Shown: positions 56,610 through 64,000, counted from the first letter of the stretch. The stretch: DNA of 64,000 nt from Rhizobium jaguaris (GCF_003627755.1 NZ_CP032695.1:1426001-1490000), one strand, 5' to 3'. Made by a program: numbers and translations. Notes: a model not told the origin generated them from the sequence alone.

Positions 56610-56934
56610 AGCATCATACCGGCCAAATGGGCGGTTCTTACTCGTTGCAGCACTGATGGTTGCGATACCGGGAATCGCATCCGCACAGCAAATGCCAGGC
56701 GGTGATCCTTGTGCGGCTCCGGATGCCAACAAGCAGACCGAAGGTGGGCAGACGGCGCCTCGTTCTCAGGATAGCACCGGTCAGAAACTTTCGGATTGCG
56801 GTGGTGTCCTCAAACCGCCGGCGACGGGAGACAGCGCAATGGAAAAGCCGGCGCCGCGTGGCGGCAAGACACCGGTCATACCGCCCGGCAACGTGCCGGA
56901 CGAGCAAGGAAACAACACACCGCAGGCCAAGTAA
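56533..56934 (+). CDS. Hypothetical secreted protein, proline/glycine-rich
   Basis: A 133-residue frame with a hydrophobic signal segment (FLLVAALMVAIPGIASA, then QQ) and a low-complexity mature part rich in Pro, Gly and Gln with two cysteines (GGDPCAAP and LSDCGGVL), ending PPGNVPDEQGNNTPQAK. The first ATG (56533) has GAGG 6 nt upstream but gives a long N-region; the ATG at 56578 gives a more usual signal peptide without a ribosome site. It overlaps the preceding gene and is probably coupled to it. Confidence 0.6.
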   Translation: MAGHITSVVSSAARLMSTPSSPRRSEASYRPNGRFLLVAALMVAIPGIASAQQMPGGDPCAAPDANKQTEGGQTAPRSQDSTGQKLSDCGGVLKPPATGDSAMEKPAPRGGKTPVIPPGNVPDEQGNNTPQAK

Positions 56935-56950
56935 ACCTGTGGTGACACGC

Positions 56951-57094
56951 CTACGGCTTCGGTTCCGGCTGCTCGATGGTCTTCTGGGCGACGGTCGAAT
57001 TCTGGTCGTTTTTGGTCACGAACGGTTTGATGACGATGAGGCTGAGAATCGAGGCCACCATCAATGCCAGTATGATGATCAGCAATGCGCGCAT
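56951..57094 (-). CDS. Small single-pass membrane protein (47 aa)
   Basis: Reading from the ATG at 57094 gives 47 residues: MRALLIIILALMVASILSLI forms one membrane helix, followed by a short polar tail ending TIEQPEPKP. The gene lies 15 nt after the BON-domain gene on the same strand, so it is probably in the same stress-induced transcript. It is easily missed because of its length. Function is unknown. Confidence 0.65.
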   Translation of the reverse strand: MRALLIIILALMVASILSLIVIKPFVTKNDQNSTVAQKTIEQPEPKP

Positions 57095-57109
57095 GTCCGT
57101 CTTCGCTTT

Positions 57110-57397
57110 CTATCGCGGCCTACGGATGCAGAGATTGCTGTCATGACCGCTGATGCCGCTTACCTGACGGGAGTGCGTTTCGGCCCGTCGCTTGGCTTCG
57201 TCGTTTTCGACCGATCCTTCGATGAGGACACGGCCGCTGCTGACGGAAACGAAGATGCTCGTGGCATCCAGCAGCGGGTCTTCGTTCAATCTCTCCTGAA
57301 TCTCTGCGCGAATCTCTGCATCCGGCCGCCACTGCGTTTCGGAGAGCTTGAACGGGTTTCTCTCCTCGGCGCTATGTTCCTTGTGATGGCGTTGCAT
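57110..57397 (-). CDS. BON-domain protein
   Basis: A 95-residue protein whose core WRPDAEIRAEIQERLNEDPL and VSSGRVLIEGSVENDEAKRR is a single BON domain, thought to bind phospholipid or cell-envelope surfaces in OsmY-type stress proteins. The ATG at 57397 has GGGAGGGC about 5 nt upstream. No signal peptide is visible. An EcfG-like promoter is just upstream (57429-57453). Confidence 0.8.
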   Translation of the reverse strand: MQRHHKEHSAEERNPFKLSETQWRPDAEIRAEIQERLNEDPLLDATSIFVSVSSGRVLIEGSVENDEAKRRAETHSRQVSGISGHDSNLCIRRPR

Positions 57398-57428
57398 GAT
57401 GCCCTCCCTTCGTTGGCTCATGAAGCGC

Positions 57429-57453
57429 AACAAGGAAAACACCATAAGGTTCC
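57429..57453 (-). promoter_or_regulatory. EcfG/RpoE2-type promoter of the BON-domain gene
   Basis: On the minus strand GGAAC (57453-57449), 17 bp, then GTT (57431-57429). The predicted start is near 57423, about 26 nt before the BON-gene ATG. Confidence 0.65.
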
Positions 57454-57473
57454 ATCTCTGCTTTCGGAGCTGT

Positions 57474-57815
57474 TTATCGACCCGTCAGAACACCGCGCAG
57501 CAAGAAGCCGGCGAGACCGCCGATTGCCAGCATTGCAGCATCGCGCATCGTGAGACTATCTCGCGGCCGCGAAGCCCTCACTGCCGCCGCAATCCGGCCG
57601 GCGGCTGCATCTAAGGCTTCCCTGCGCTGCCTGTCACAATGCGCATCGTCCGCCGACCGCGCGTCGTCGGTGCCGGGTTCGGAATAGACATATCTGGCTT
57701 CCGGCGCATCGATATCTGCGGAACCGCCCGCAGCCTGATCGAGTGCTTGCCATGTGCGGATATCGGCCTCAACGGAGGGAGTATCTTTCGGTTCCATCTG
57801 TCTGATTTTGACCAT
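57474..57815 (-). CDS. Hypothetical tail-anchored membrane protein
   Basis: A 113-residue protein starting MVKIRQMEPKDTPSVEADIR, with an acidic hydrophilic middle and a C-terminal hydrophobic helix AAMLAIGGLAGFLLRGVLTG. AGGAGG lies about 6 nt before the ATG at 57815. It reads leftward from the symmetric EcfG-like promoter at 57906-57932. Function is unknown. Confidence 0.68.
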   Translation of the reverse strand: MVKIRQMEPKDTPSVEADIRTWQALDQAAGGSADIDAPEARYVYSEPGTDDARSADDAHCDRQRREALDAAAGRIAAAVRASRPRDSLTMRDAAMLAIGGLAGFLLRGVLTGR

Positions 57816-57905
57816 GGCATCCTCCTGTCCTTCGGAGGGCAAACCGTCGCCGGCCAAGAATGTTCCGAGATAGCCAACCCATGGTCATGGTCGACATCGA
57901 ATGCC

Positions 57906-57932
57906 GGAACAAAGCTGGAGGGATTTCGTTCC
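57906..57932. promoter_or_regulatory. Symmetric, bidirectional EcfG/RpoE2-type promoter
   Basis: GGAAC (57906-57910), 17 bp, GTTCC (57928-57932). Because the two ends are inverted copies, both strands read GGAAC-N17-GTT. Rightward it serves the gene at 57979, leftward the gene at 57815. Confidence 0.65.
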
Positions 57933-57978
57933 GTCCCCAAGGGGATGAAGGGCCTCTGCCGATTTCAGGAGAATGCGC

Positions 57979-58206
57979 ATGACCATAAGTGCAAAAGATA
58001 TCGTCTCCGTTCTTGGACCTATCGATGAGACCCTGATGGCGAATGTCTTCGCGACCGGGGCAACGCTGGGCGAGCTCGCGGAAGCCTGGGCCTGGGTCAA
58101 CAATGATGAGGCCCTGATTGGTGAGGGCAGGACGCTGCCGAGCGGCAAGGTGGCTGAGCTTGTCGAACTGCTTTCCGCCGATGAAGACGACGAATTCGAC
58201 ATGTAA
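57979..58206 (+). CDS. Hypothetical small acidic protein
   Basis: A 75-residue protein, MTISAKDIVSVLGPIDETLM at the start and an acidic tail ELLSADEDDEFDM. The middle (TLGELAEAWAWVNNDEALIG) looks helical. GGAG is 7 nt before the ATG at 57979; an ATG at 57973 sits too close to it. It is expressed from the bidirectional EcfG-like promoter. No domain is recognised. Confidence 0.75.
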   Translation: MTISAKDIVSVLGPIDETLMANVFATGATLGELAEAWAWVNNDEALIGEGRTLPSGKVAELVELLSADEDDEFDM

Positions 58207-58230
58207 TTTCGAATATCCGCGCCGAGGACT

Positions 58231-58255
58231 GGAACAGATCGGCGTTTCGCTTGTT
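58231..58255 (+). promoter_or_regulatory. EcfG/RpoE2-type promoter of the CBS-pcm genes
   Basis: GGAAC at 58231-58235, 17 bp, GTT at 58253-58255. It faces the CBS-domain gene, with a leader of about 120 nt that contains several short inverted repeats. Confidence 0.6.
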
Positions 58256-58385
58256 GTTGTAACGGGCCCTCAGAAGAGGGTGCCGCGACCAGTGGGGAGC
58301 CGGGCGCCCGCCCGATCTAAGGTCGCTGGAAAGATGTGTTCCGTGGCTAACGTCCGGACACGGGCGTCCGATCATGGAGGAGCCA

Positions 58386-58820
58386 ATGAAAGTTCGAGAC
58401 GCCATGACGCACGATGTGCGCATCACCAATCCCGACGAAACGATCCTGCAGGCCGCCCAGACGATGGCGAATCTCGACGCCGGCATCCTGCCTGTCGGCG
58501 ACCATGACCGTTTGGTCGGCATGATCACCGATCGTGATATCGCCATCCGCGGCATCGCCAAGGGCAGAGGCCCGGACACGAAGGTCCGCGACGTAATGAC
58601 ATCGGAAGTCAAATATTGCTTCGACGATCAGGAGATCGATGAGGTCTGCCGCAACATGGGTAATATCAAGGTTCGGCGCCTGCCGGTGCTGGATCATAGC
58701 AAGCGGCTGGTTGGTATCCTGTCGCTCGGCGATATCGCCGTAGCCCAAGGCAACGGTGCAGCCGGCGAAGCGCTGAAGGGCATTTCGCGCCACGGTGGCA
58801 TGCATAGCCAGACGCCGTGA
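58386..58820 (+). CDS. CBS-domain-pair protein
   Basis: A 144-residue protein made of two CBS motifs: VRDAMTHDVRITNPDETILQ to MITDRDIAIRG, and VRDVMTSEVKYCFDDQEIDE to ILSLGDIAVAQG. Such stand-alone pairs bind adenine nucleotides and act as energy or stress sensors. GGAGG lies 5 nt before the ATG at 58386. It overlaps the pcm gene by 4 nt and follows an EcfG-like promoter. Confidence 0.88.
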   Translation: MKVRDAMTHDVRITNPDETILQAAQTMANLDAGILPVGDHDRLVGMITDRDIAIRGIAKGRGPDTKVRDVMTSEVKYCFDDQEIDEVCRNMGNIKVRRLPVLDHSKRLVGILSLGDIAVAQGNGAAGEALKGISRHGGMHSQTP

Positions 58821-59503
58821 ACCTCGGCATGTTTCGGTCGTTGAGACAGCCGACGATGCACGGACGTCTTCGCATGGTGGAAAAGCAGATCGCCGGGCGC
58901 GGCATTCGCGATCCGGCGGTGCTGGAGGCTATGCGACGGATACCGCGGGAATTGTTCGTCGAGAAGGGCTTCGAGATGTTTGCCTATAACGACTGCCCGC
59001 TGCCGATCGGCAAGGGGCAGACGATCTCCCAGCCCTATATGGTTGCTCTGATGATCGAGGCGGCCGAAGTCAAGCCCGACGACACGGTTCTCGAAGTCGG
59101 CGCCGGGCTGGGCTATGCGGTTGCGATCCTCAGCCGCATAGCGGCTCATGTCGTTGCCGTGGAACGCCACGCCTCTCTGGCGGCGGGGGCTGCCGAACGA
59201 TTGCACCGTCTCGGCTACGACAATGTCGATTTGCATTGTGGAGACGGTTCGAGGGGATGGCCGGAAGCGGCACCCTTCGACGCCATCCTTGTCTCCGCCG
59301 CCGCCCCGGTGGTGCCGCAGGCGCTCAAAGAGCAGCTGGCGACCGGCGGCCGGCTGATCATCCCCGTGGGGCCGGAGGAGAGCAGGCAGACGCTTCTGAA
59401 AATCCTGCGAAAAGGCCCGGATGATTTTGCCACCCAAAACCTCGGCGCCGTGATTTTTGTGCCGCTGATCAGCGAGCGGGGCGGAAGTGAAGACTATCGC
59501 TGA
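58817..59503 (+). CDS. pcm: Protein-L-isoaspartate O-methyltransferase
   Basis: A 228-residue SAM-dependent methyltransferase. IGKGQTISQPYMVALMIEAA and VLEVGAGLGYAVAILSRIA are the PCMT motifs, and FDAILVSAAAPVVPQAL follows. It repairs isoaspartyl residues in aged proteins. The GTG at 58817 overlaps the CBS-gene stop; an ATG at 58829 is an alternative. Co-transcription with a stress-induced CBS protein fits a stationary-phase repair role. Confidence 0.9.
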   Translation: MNLGMFRSLRQPTMHGRLRMVEKQIAGRGIRDPAVLEAMRRIPRELFVEKGFEMFAYNDCPLPIGKGQTISQPYMVALMIEAAEVKPDDTVLEVGAGLGYAVAILSRIAAHVVAVERHASLAAGAAERLHRLGYDNVDLHCGDGSRGWPEAAPFDAILVSAAAPVVPQALKEQLATGGRLIIPVGPEESRQTLLKILRKGPDDFATQNLGAVIFVPLISERGGSEDYR

Positions 59504-59670
59504 TCACATCGCCTCAACCGCAAAGCCTGCAACGCCGTAATCAACCTGGTTGCGTGCGACTGACGGGCACGTCGCGCCGAGCATGTTTTCCCATCGCCTC
59601 TCTTGCCCATCCTGCGAGCCTTGCAAGCGCGTGCAAATGCCGCATAACCCTACGTCACCATCAACAGCTT

Positions 59671-59688
59671 TCTTCATAAAACTGTCAT
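59671..59688 (+). promoter_or_regulatory. Pho-box-like sequence (weak)
   Basis: TCTTCAT-AAAA-CTGTCAT resembles the PhoB box (two CTGTCAT units 4 bp apart). The second unit is perfect; the first matches at 4 of 7 positions. It lies about 70 bp before the LacI-type gene. This is a weak candidate only. Confidence 0.25.
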
Positions 59689-59758
59689 CGCAGCGGCTCA
59701 CAGGATGATGCACGCAATTGCAAAATTGAGCGGAGTCGCCGGCGAGCAGGAGAGTGGC

Positions 59759-60772
59759 GTGTCGCAGAAAGTGTTCGTGAGCGCACAGGAGGTGGCGGAC
59801 CGTGCAGGGGTCTCCCGATCGGCCGTGTCGCGCACGTTCACCCCAGGGGCGAGCGTGTCGCCCGAGACGCGGCGGAAGGTGCTCGATGCCGCCGAGACAC
59901 TGGGTTACCATGTCAACCATCTCGCACGCGGGCTGATGCGCAACGAAAGCGGCATCGTGTGCCTGATCGTGTCCGACCTGGCAACGCCGCATCGCTCCGG
60001 TCTTATCAAGGCTCTGACGCAGGAGCTGCAGAATACCGGCAAGATTGCCATGCTCATCAACACCGATCTTTCCGACGGCAGTGTCGACCTGGCACTGCGC
60101 CAGGCGATCCGTTACCGCGCCGATGCCTCAATCATTCTCTCGGGGATGCCCGATAAGTCTATCACGCAGCTCTGCCTGAAGAGTGGTCAGCGCCTGGTAT
60201 TGATCAATCGCGACGACGAGCAGGACGGACCTTTGCGGATCAATCTCGATGACGAAGAGGCCGCCAGCCGCATCCTGATTGCCTTCCTTCGCGCCGGCTG
60301 CCGCAGACTGGCCTTCGCCAACTCGGAAGCCGGCACGCCAAGCCTTATGGCAAGGGAGAACGGCTTCGTTGCTACGGCCAGGGCGCACGGCCTGGACGTG
60401 GTTGTCGAGCGCTATGGCTGGACCAGCTATGAAAGCGGCAGGATTCTTGCACAGCGGTTGCTTACCCAGAGCCAACGACCGGATGCCGTCTTCTGCGCGA
60501 CCGATCTGCTTGCCTGCGGCTTCATGGATGCTGCCCGCCACCAGTTTTCCATCTCTGTCCCCAACCAGCTTTGCATCGCCGGTTTCGACAACATCGAACA
60601 GGCCTCCTGGGCATCCTATCAACTGACGACCTTTGCCCAGCCGCTTGCCACCATTGCTCGGGAGGCGATCCTCTGGCTCGAAAACGAGCCGGTCGCCAAC
60701 CCGGAAGGACGGGCGTCCGCCATCCGCCTTCACGCCGATCTCGTTTGGCGCAGCTCGATCAGGGGTGGCTGA
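59759..60772 (+). CDS. LacI-family transcriptional regulator
   Basis: A 337-residue regulator with the HTH VSAQEVADRAGVSRSAVSRT and a sugar-binding-protein-like sensor domain (ESGIVCLIVSDLATPHRSGL). The start is decided by the ribosome site: AGGAG is 6 nt before the GTG at 59759, which gives the usual short N-terminus. An ATG at 59705 would add 18 residues without a properly spaced site. It is followed 4 nt later by a NUDIX gene. Confidence 0.87.
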   Translation: MSQKVFVSAQEVADRAGVSRSAVSRTFTPGASVSPETRRKVLDAAETLGYHVNHLARGLMRNESGIVCLIVSDLATPHRSGLIKALTQELQNTGKIAMLINTDLSDGSVDLALRQAIRYRADASIILSGMPDKSITQLCLKSGQRLVLINRDDEQDGPLRINLDDEEAASRILIAFLRAGCRRLAFANSEAGTPSLMARENGFVATARAHGLDVVVERYGWTSYESGRILAQRLLTQSQRPDAVFCATDLLACGFMDAARHQFSISVPNQLCIAGFDNIEQASWASYQLTTFAQPLATIAREAILWLENEPVANPEGRASAIRLHADLVWRSSIRGG

Positions 60773-60776
60773 CGAC

Positions 60777-61310
60777 ATGGCACCTTTGATCTTGGCCCGG
60801 ACGAAATCCTCGGGAGGATCGGATAGATTTCTGTCTGATCTCGCCTCCCATGCGGATGCACTGTTTCATGGTCCGACATATGAGCAATATGGGGCTATCT
60901 GCTACCGGAAACATCCGGAGTTTGGTGCGGCAGAAGTGCTTGTCGTCACCAGCCGTGAAAGCGGACGCTGGATTGTTCCGAAGGGCTGGCCGATAAGGGG
61001 GAAAAAGCCGCACGAGGTTGCTGCGATAGAGGCTTTCGAGGAAGCCGGCGTGCGCGGTAAGATCAAGAAGAAACCGTTCGGCTATTTCACCTACCTGAAG
61101 CAACTTGTCGACGGCAACCGCGTTCCCTGCATCGTGCAAGTGCACCTTCTTGAAGTCGAAAAAACCTGTGAGAACTTTCCGGAAAGAGGTCAGCGCCGCA
61201 TCGAATGGATCTCCTTTATCGAAGCGGCAGGTCGTGTGCGCGAACCGGAACTCAAGGGCCTTCTCCTGATGGCCGATCGAAAGCTCAGGCGGACGAAAGC
61301 GAAGAAATAG
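60777..61310 (+). CDS. NUDIX hydrolase
   Basis: A 177-residue protein with a DIPP/MutT-like Nudix fold. The Nudix box reads GWPIRGKKPHEVAAIEAFEE followed by AGV; the E-x-x-E-E core is present, but the usual Arg before it is Ile. Upstream is YGAICYRKHPEFGAAEVLVV. Rhizobial members probably cleave diphosphoinositol- or nucleoside-diphosphate-type substrates. It follows the LacI-type gene by 4 nt. Confidence 0.86.
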   Translation: MAPLILARTKSSGGSDRFLSDLASHADALFHGPTYEQYGAICYRKHPEFGAAEVLVVTSRESGRWIVPKGWPIRGKKPHEVAAIEAFEEAGVRGKIKKKPFGYFTYLKQLVDGNRVPCIVQVHLLEVEKTCENFPERGQRRIEWISFIEAAGRVREPELKGLLLMADRKLRRTKAKK

Positions 61311-61396
61311 CGTTCGCTACGCCCGCGCCCATACGTCAGCCGGCTATGCCTTCTTCGAATCCGGCTTAGCGACAGCGTGAGCGGAAACTGGATAGG

Positions 61397-62167
61397 TCAT
61401 TGTCTCGGCTTCGCCCGATATCCGAGGCTGCGGCTGATCTCATCCGCGGTGCTGCGCAGCATCAGCAGGAGTGCCTCGCGGCGTTCGACGTAACGGCTGG
61501 TCAGTGTGCCGAGATTGAGGGCGGCGACGACGTTGCCGTTCGCGTCGAAGAGTGGGGCTGCGATGCCAGTCGAGCCGGTGACGAACTCCTGATCGTTGAT
61601 TGCATATCCATCGCGTCGCACCTTTGCGAGGATATCGCGGATGTCCTGAAGCTCGGTGATGGTATAGCGGGTGTAGGAGAGAAACCGCACGCGGGAGAGA
61701 TAGTCCTCCACAGTCGGCTGCGGCGCGTAGGCGAGCATGACGCGGCCGGTTGCGGTGCAATAGGCGCTGATTGCGGCATCCATGTTCACATCGTAACGCA
61801 CGGGATGGTGGCTGACGCACTTTGCCAGCCGGCGGACGTCACAATGGGCGTTCATGGTGCTGAGCAGCACGGTCTCGCCGGAGAGATCGCGCAGGCGTTC
61901 CATGAAGGGAGTGGCGGTGACGATCAGCGGCTCCTCATGGCGGCGGAAGGGAAAGCCATGCCGGCCCGCCTCGACCAGCATGTAGCGCCCAGCTGCATCC
62001 TGCACGAGATGGCCGCGCGCGGTGAGCGTCTGGATCAGCCCATGAGCGCTGCTTTTCGGCAGCGTCAGATCCCTGATGATCTGCGACAAGGCCACTGCCT
62101 CCCGCCGTTCGGCCATATACTCCAGTATGTCGAGGATACGACCGGCGCTCTTCACCTCGGAGTTCAT
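61397..62167 (-). CDS. IclR-family transcriptional regulator
   Basis: A 256-residue regulator: an N-terminal winged HTH (AGRILDILEYMAERREAVAL and LPKSSAHGLIQTLTARG), then the IclR effector domain with GSTGIAAPLFDANGNVVAAL. It is divergent from the deacetylase and binding-protein genes and is their probable regulator. A short ACGTG/CACGT inverted repeat (62170-62188) lies directly before its start and may be its own operator. Confidence 0.9.
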   Translation of the reverse strand: MNSEVKSAGRILDILEYMAERREAVALSQIIRDLTLPKSSAHGLIQTLTARGHLVQDAAGRYMLVEAGRHGFPFRRHEEPLIVTATPFMERLRDLSGETVLLSTMNAHCDVRRLAKCVSHHPVRYDVNMDAAISAYCTATGRVMLAYAPQPTVEDYLSRVRFLSYTRYTITELQDIRDILAKVRRDGYAINDQEFVTGSTGIAAPLFDANGNVVAALNLGTLTSRYVERREALLLMLRSTADEISRSLGYRAKPRQ

Positions 62168-62169
62168 AT

Positions 62170-62188
62170 ACGTGAACGATTCCCACGT
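62170..62188. promoter_or_regulatory. ACGTG-N9-CACGT inverted repeat, candidate IclR operator
   Basis: A 5-bp perfect inverted repeat with a 9-bp spacer immediately upstream of the IclR start codon. Its position would allow autorepression. Short arms make this weak evidence. Confidence 0.3.
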
Positions 62189-62274
62189 TGTTGATCAATT
62201 GATTGGCTTGTAACAGTTTTGCCTGGAAAAACGACACCGGCAAGAGAGTTGCCCTTCGAAAGACGGGCGCGACG

Positions 62275-63216
62275 ATGGAAGCGGCGATGGGCGAGACGCA
62301 AAAGCAGGCAACGATCAGCGAACCCTGGCTCTGGCCGGACGATCTCTGGCAGAAGAGCGTCAACAAGGTCCGTGCCGGACGGTCGCTACGGCCGGCGAAA
62401 TGGAAGAACGGCGCCCACATGGCGGTGGCCTTGTCCTTCGATGCCGATCACGAGACCGTGGAGCTGCGCAATGGCGGCGTTTCGTTCGGCCGCATGAGCC
62501 AGGGGCAGTACGGCGCCCGTTCCGGCATGCCGCGCATCCTTAAGCTTCTCGACAAATACGCGGTTCCGGCCTCGGTCTTCATGCCGGCGGTATCGGCGAT
62601 GATCAATGTCGATGAAGTGCGTGCCGTGGTGGCCTCAGGTCATGAACTCGGCATGCATAGCTGGATTCACGAGTTCAACTCGCGCCTGGACGAGGCGACC
62701 GAACGGGACCTTGCATTGCGCGCAGCCGATGTGCTGGAGCGCATTTCCGGCGTGCGGCCGGTCGGCATGCGCACGGCCTCCTGGGATTTCAGCCCCTATA
62801 CGCTGAAGATCGCCCGTGAAATGGGCCTGCTCTATGATTCCTCGCTGATGGCCGATGACGAACCCTATGAGCTCCTTGAAGACGGCGAGCCGACGGGCAT
62901 CGTCGAAATTCCCGTGGAATGGATCCGCGACGACGCTCCCTATGTGGCGATGGATCGCATGACGGGAGCGCGGCCATACGGCGGTCCGTCGATGCTTCTC
63001 GATATTTTCCAACGCGAACTGGAAGTGGCCTATGAGGAAGGGGGGCTTTTTCAGCTCACTCTTCATCCCCACCACGTGGGCCATCGCTCGCGCATCTTCA
63101 TTCTGGAAGAGATCATCCGTCAGGCACAGGCCAAGGGCGACGTATGGTTTACCACCCATGCGGAACTTGCCGCTTACTGCGCGGCAGAAGCTGGCTTGCG
63201 GGCATCGGGCAAGTAG
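62275..63216 (+). CDS. NodB-type polysaccharide deacetylase / amidohydrolase (PuuE/HpPgdA-like)
   Basis: A 313-residue NodB-fold enzyme. Metal and catalytic motifs are LSFDADHETVELRNGG (the FDxDHE motif), GMHSWIHEF (HxxxH), RTASWDFSPYTLKI and LTLHPHHVGH. This version resembles allantoinase PuuE and H. pylori PgdA rather than chitooligosaccharide NodB, so it may hydrolyse a cyclic imide or amide. The start is ATG 62275 or 62287; the latter has GGAAG about 6 nt upstream. It sits between a divergent IclR gene and a peptide-type binding-protein gene. Confidence 0.85.
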   Translation: MEAAMGETQKQATISEPWLWPDDLWQKSVNKVRAGRSLRPAKWKNGAHMAVALSFDADHETVELRNGGVSFGRMSQGQYGARSGMPRILKLLDKYAVPASVFMPAVSAMINVDEVRAVVASGHELGMHSWIHEFNSRLDEATERDLALRAADVLERISGVRPVGMRTASWDFSPYTLKIAREMGLLYDSSLMADDEPYELLEDGEPTGIVEIPVEWIRDDAPYVAMDRMTGARPYGGPSMLLDIFQRELEVAYEEGGLFQLTLHPHHVGHRSRIFILEEIIRQAQAKGDVWFTTHAELAAYCAAEAGLRASGK

Positions 63217-63278
63217 AATGACCGTCGCTAGGTAAGGATGTTACGAGATTTCGAGATATAAAAGAGGGGTTTCAGACT

Positions 63279-64000
63279 ATGCATTCCAGGTTTCTATCCG
63301 CAGCCGCCATTGCCCTGGGCCTCCTGGCATCGGCAGCCTATGCTCAATCGGCAAAAGATACGCTGACCATCGACCTGCCGAATGACGCGGCGACGCTCGA
63401 TCCGCATCTTCAATGGGACACCGACAGCTACAGCGTCTACCGCAATATCTTCGACAATCTCATCACCCGCGATTTATCGGGCTCGATCGTGCCGCAGATC
63501 GCGACCTCCTGGAAATATCTCGACGACAAAACGCTGGAGTTTCAGATCCGCGATGACGTGACTTTCCAGGACGGCAGCAAGCTGACGGCCGATGACGTCG
63601 TCTACAGCATCAACCGCATTATCGATCCGGCCCTGAAGAGCCCGCAACTGTCGCAGTTCAACCAGATCGACAAGGCCGAGGCGACCAGTCCGACCGTCGT
63701 GAAGGTGATGACGAAATCGCCCTATCCGGCATTGCTTGCCCAACTCGTCAAGCTTTCGATCGTGCCGAAGGCCTATGTCGAGAAGGTGGGCGCTCAGGAA
63801 TTCAATCAAAAGCCCATGGGCAGCGGCCCCTACAAGCTCGTGCAGTGGCAGAAGGGCGTACAGACCGAGCTGCAGGCCAACGATCACTACTGGCGCACAA
63901 AGCCACCGTTCGAACATGTCTTCTTTCGTGCCGTGCCCGACGTGTCGACCCGTATCGCCGACCTGAAGGCCGGAAAAGCCGATCTTGTTCGCGATCTTCC
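63279..64000 (+). CDS. Peptide-type ABC transporter solute-binding protein (cut by window edge)
   Basis: The first 240 residues of an SBP_bac_5-family protein. A Sec signal (FLSAAAIALGLLASAAYA, then QS) precedes the core LTIDLPNDAATLDPHLQWDT and WKYLDDKTLEFQIRDDVTF, with GSGPYKLVQWQKG near the edge. AGAGGGG precedes the ATG by 9 nt. It starts about 60 nt after the deacetylase gene; permease and ATPase genes are expected beyond the window. Confidence 0.9.
   Translation, partial: MHSRFLSAAAIALGLLASAAYAQSAKDTLTIDLPNDAATLDPHLQWDTDSYSVYRNIFDNLITRDLSGSIVPQIATSWKYLDDKTLEFQIRDDVTFQDGSKLTADDVVYSINRIIDPALKSPQLSQFNQIDKAEATSPTVVKVMTKSPYPALLAQLVKLSIVPKAYVEKVGAQEFNQKPMGSGPYKLVQWQKGVQTELQANDHYWRTKPPFEHVFFRAVPDVSTRIADLKAGKADLVRDL

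Noticed and set aside
58207..58385. Structured RNA gene in the leader of the CBS gene
   Set aside because: There are several short inverted repeats, but no recognisable RNA family and no terminator. It is treated as a promoter and leader.
62190..62220. TTGATCAA/AATTGATT near the IclR-deacetylase divergent region as a second operator
   Set aside because: The palindromes are short and AT-rich, and easily arise by chance.

Overview
The window looks like a chromosome, chromid or megaplasmid segment of a Rhizobiaceae alphaproteobacterium (Rhizobium/Agrobacterium type). The evidence is high-GC coding, a dctA-dctBD C4-dicarboxylate locus with a sigma-54 promoter, many Dpp- and CUT1-type ABC transporters, GGAAC-N17-GTT (EcfG/RpoE2-like) promoters, and a DUF1127 gene followed by CCUCCUCCC-loop hairpins. 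No rRNA, tRNA, IS element, prophage or CRISPR array was seen.

Layout. 0-4.4 kb: start of an IclR-type regulator, then a SelA-like PLP enzyme, a fused double-ATPase and an HSL-type esterase on the plus strand. 4.4-18.2 kb: a long minus-strand gene string that reads as a gamma-butyrobetaine/carnitine to glycine betaine pathway (BKACE, carnitine dehydrogenase-thioesterase fusion, acyl-CoA dehydrogenase, ADP-forming acyl-CoA ligase, CaiD-like hydratase). It continues into a peptide-type ABC importer and a CocE-type hydrolase, with an AraC/GlxA regulator (CdhR-like) divergent at the head. 19.3-21.2 kb: LysR and a divergent DMT exporter. 21.7-25.6 kb: a PaoABC-like periplasmic molybdenum aldehyde oxidoreductase. 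25.7-33.1 kb: a LacI-controlled CUT1 sugar importer operon with an ADP-ribosylglycohydrolase-like enzyme. 33.3-35.0 kb: ABM and EthD small proteins and an ECF sigma factor with a SnoaL-like tail. 35.2-37.6 kb: thiM-thiE-thiD behind a TPP riboswitch. 37.7-41 kb: DHA2 exporter, orphan ParA, SnoaL-like protein. 41.1-41.6 kb: DUF1127 gene and a tandem array of anti-Shine-Dalgarno hairpins (cuckoo/CcsR type). 41.8-45.8 kb: an unrecognised PLP enzyme and an OafA-type acyltransferase. 45.9-48.6 kb: EmrAB-like exporter. 48.8-53.6 kb: dctD, dctB, dctA. 53.7-56.1 kb: quinone reductase and ester cyclase with a divergent LysR. 56.1-59.5 kb: a run of small stress-type genes, each led by an EcfG-like promoter (BON, CBS, Pcm and hypothetical proteins). 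59.7-64 kb: LacI-type regulator, NUDIX protein, IclR regulator, NodB-type deacetylase and the start of another Dpp-type binding protein.

The most notable items are the carnitine gene string with its attached importer and two esterases, the DUF1127/cuckoo-RNA locus, and the general-stress island with a symmetric bidirectional EcfG-like promoter. Functions are inferred from motifs and context only; no database search was possible.
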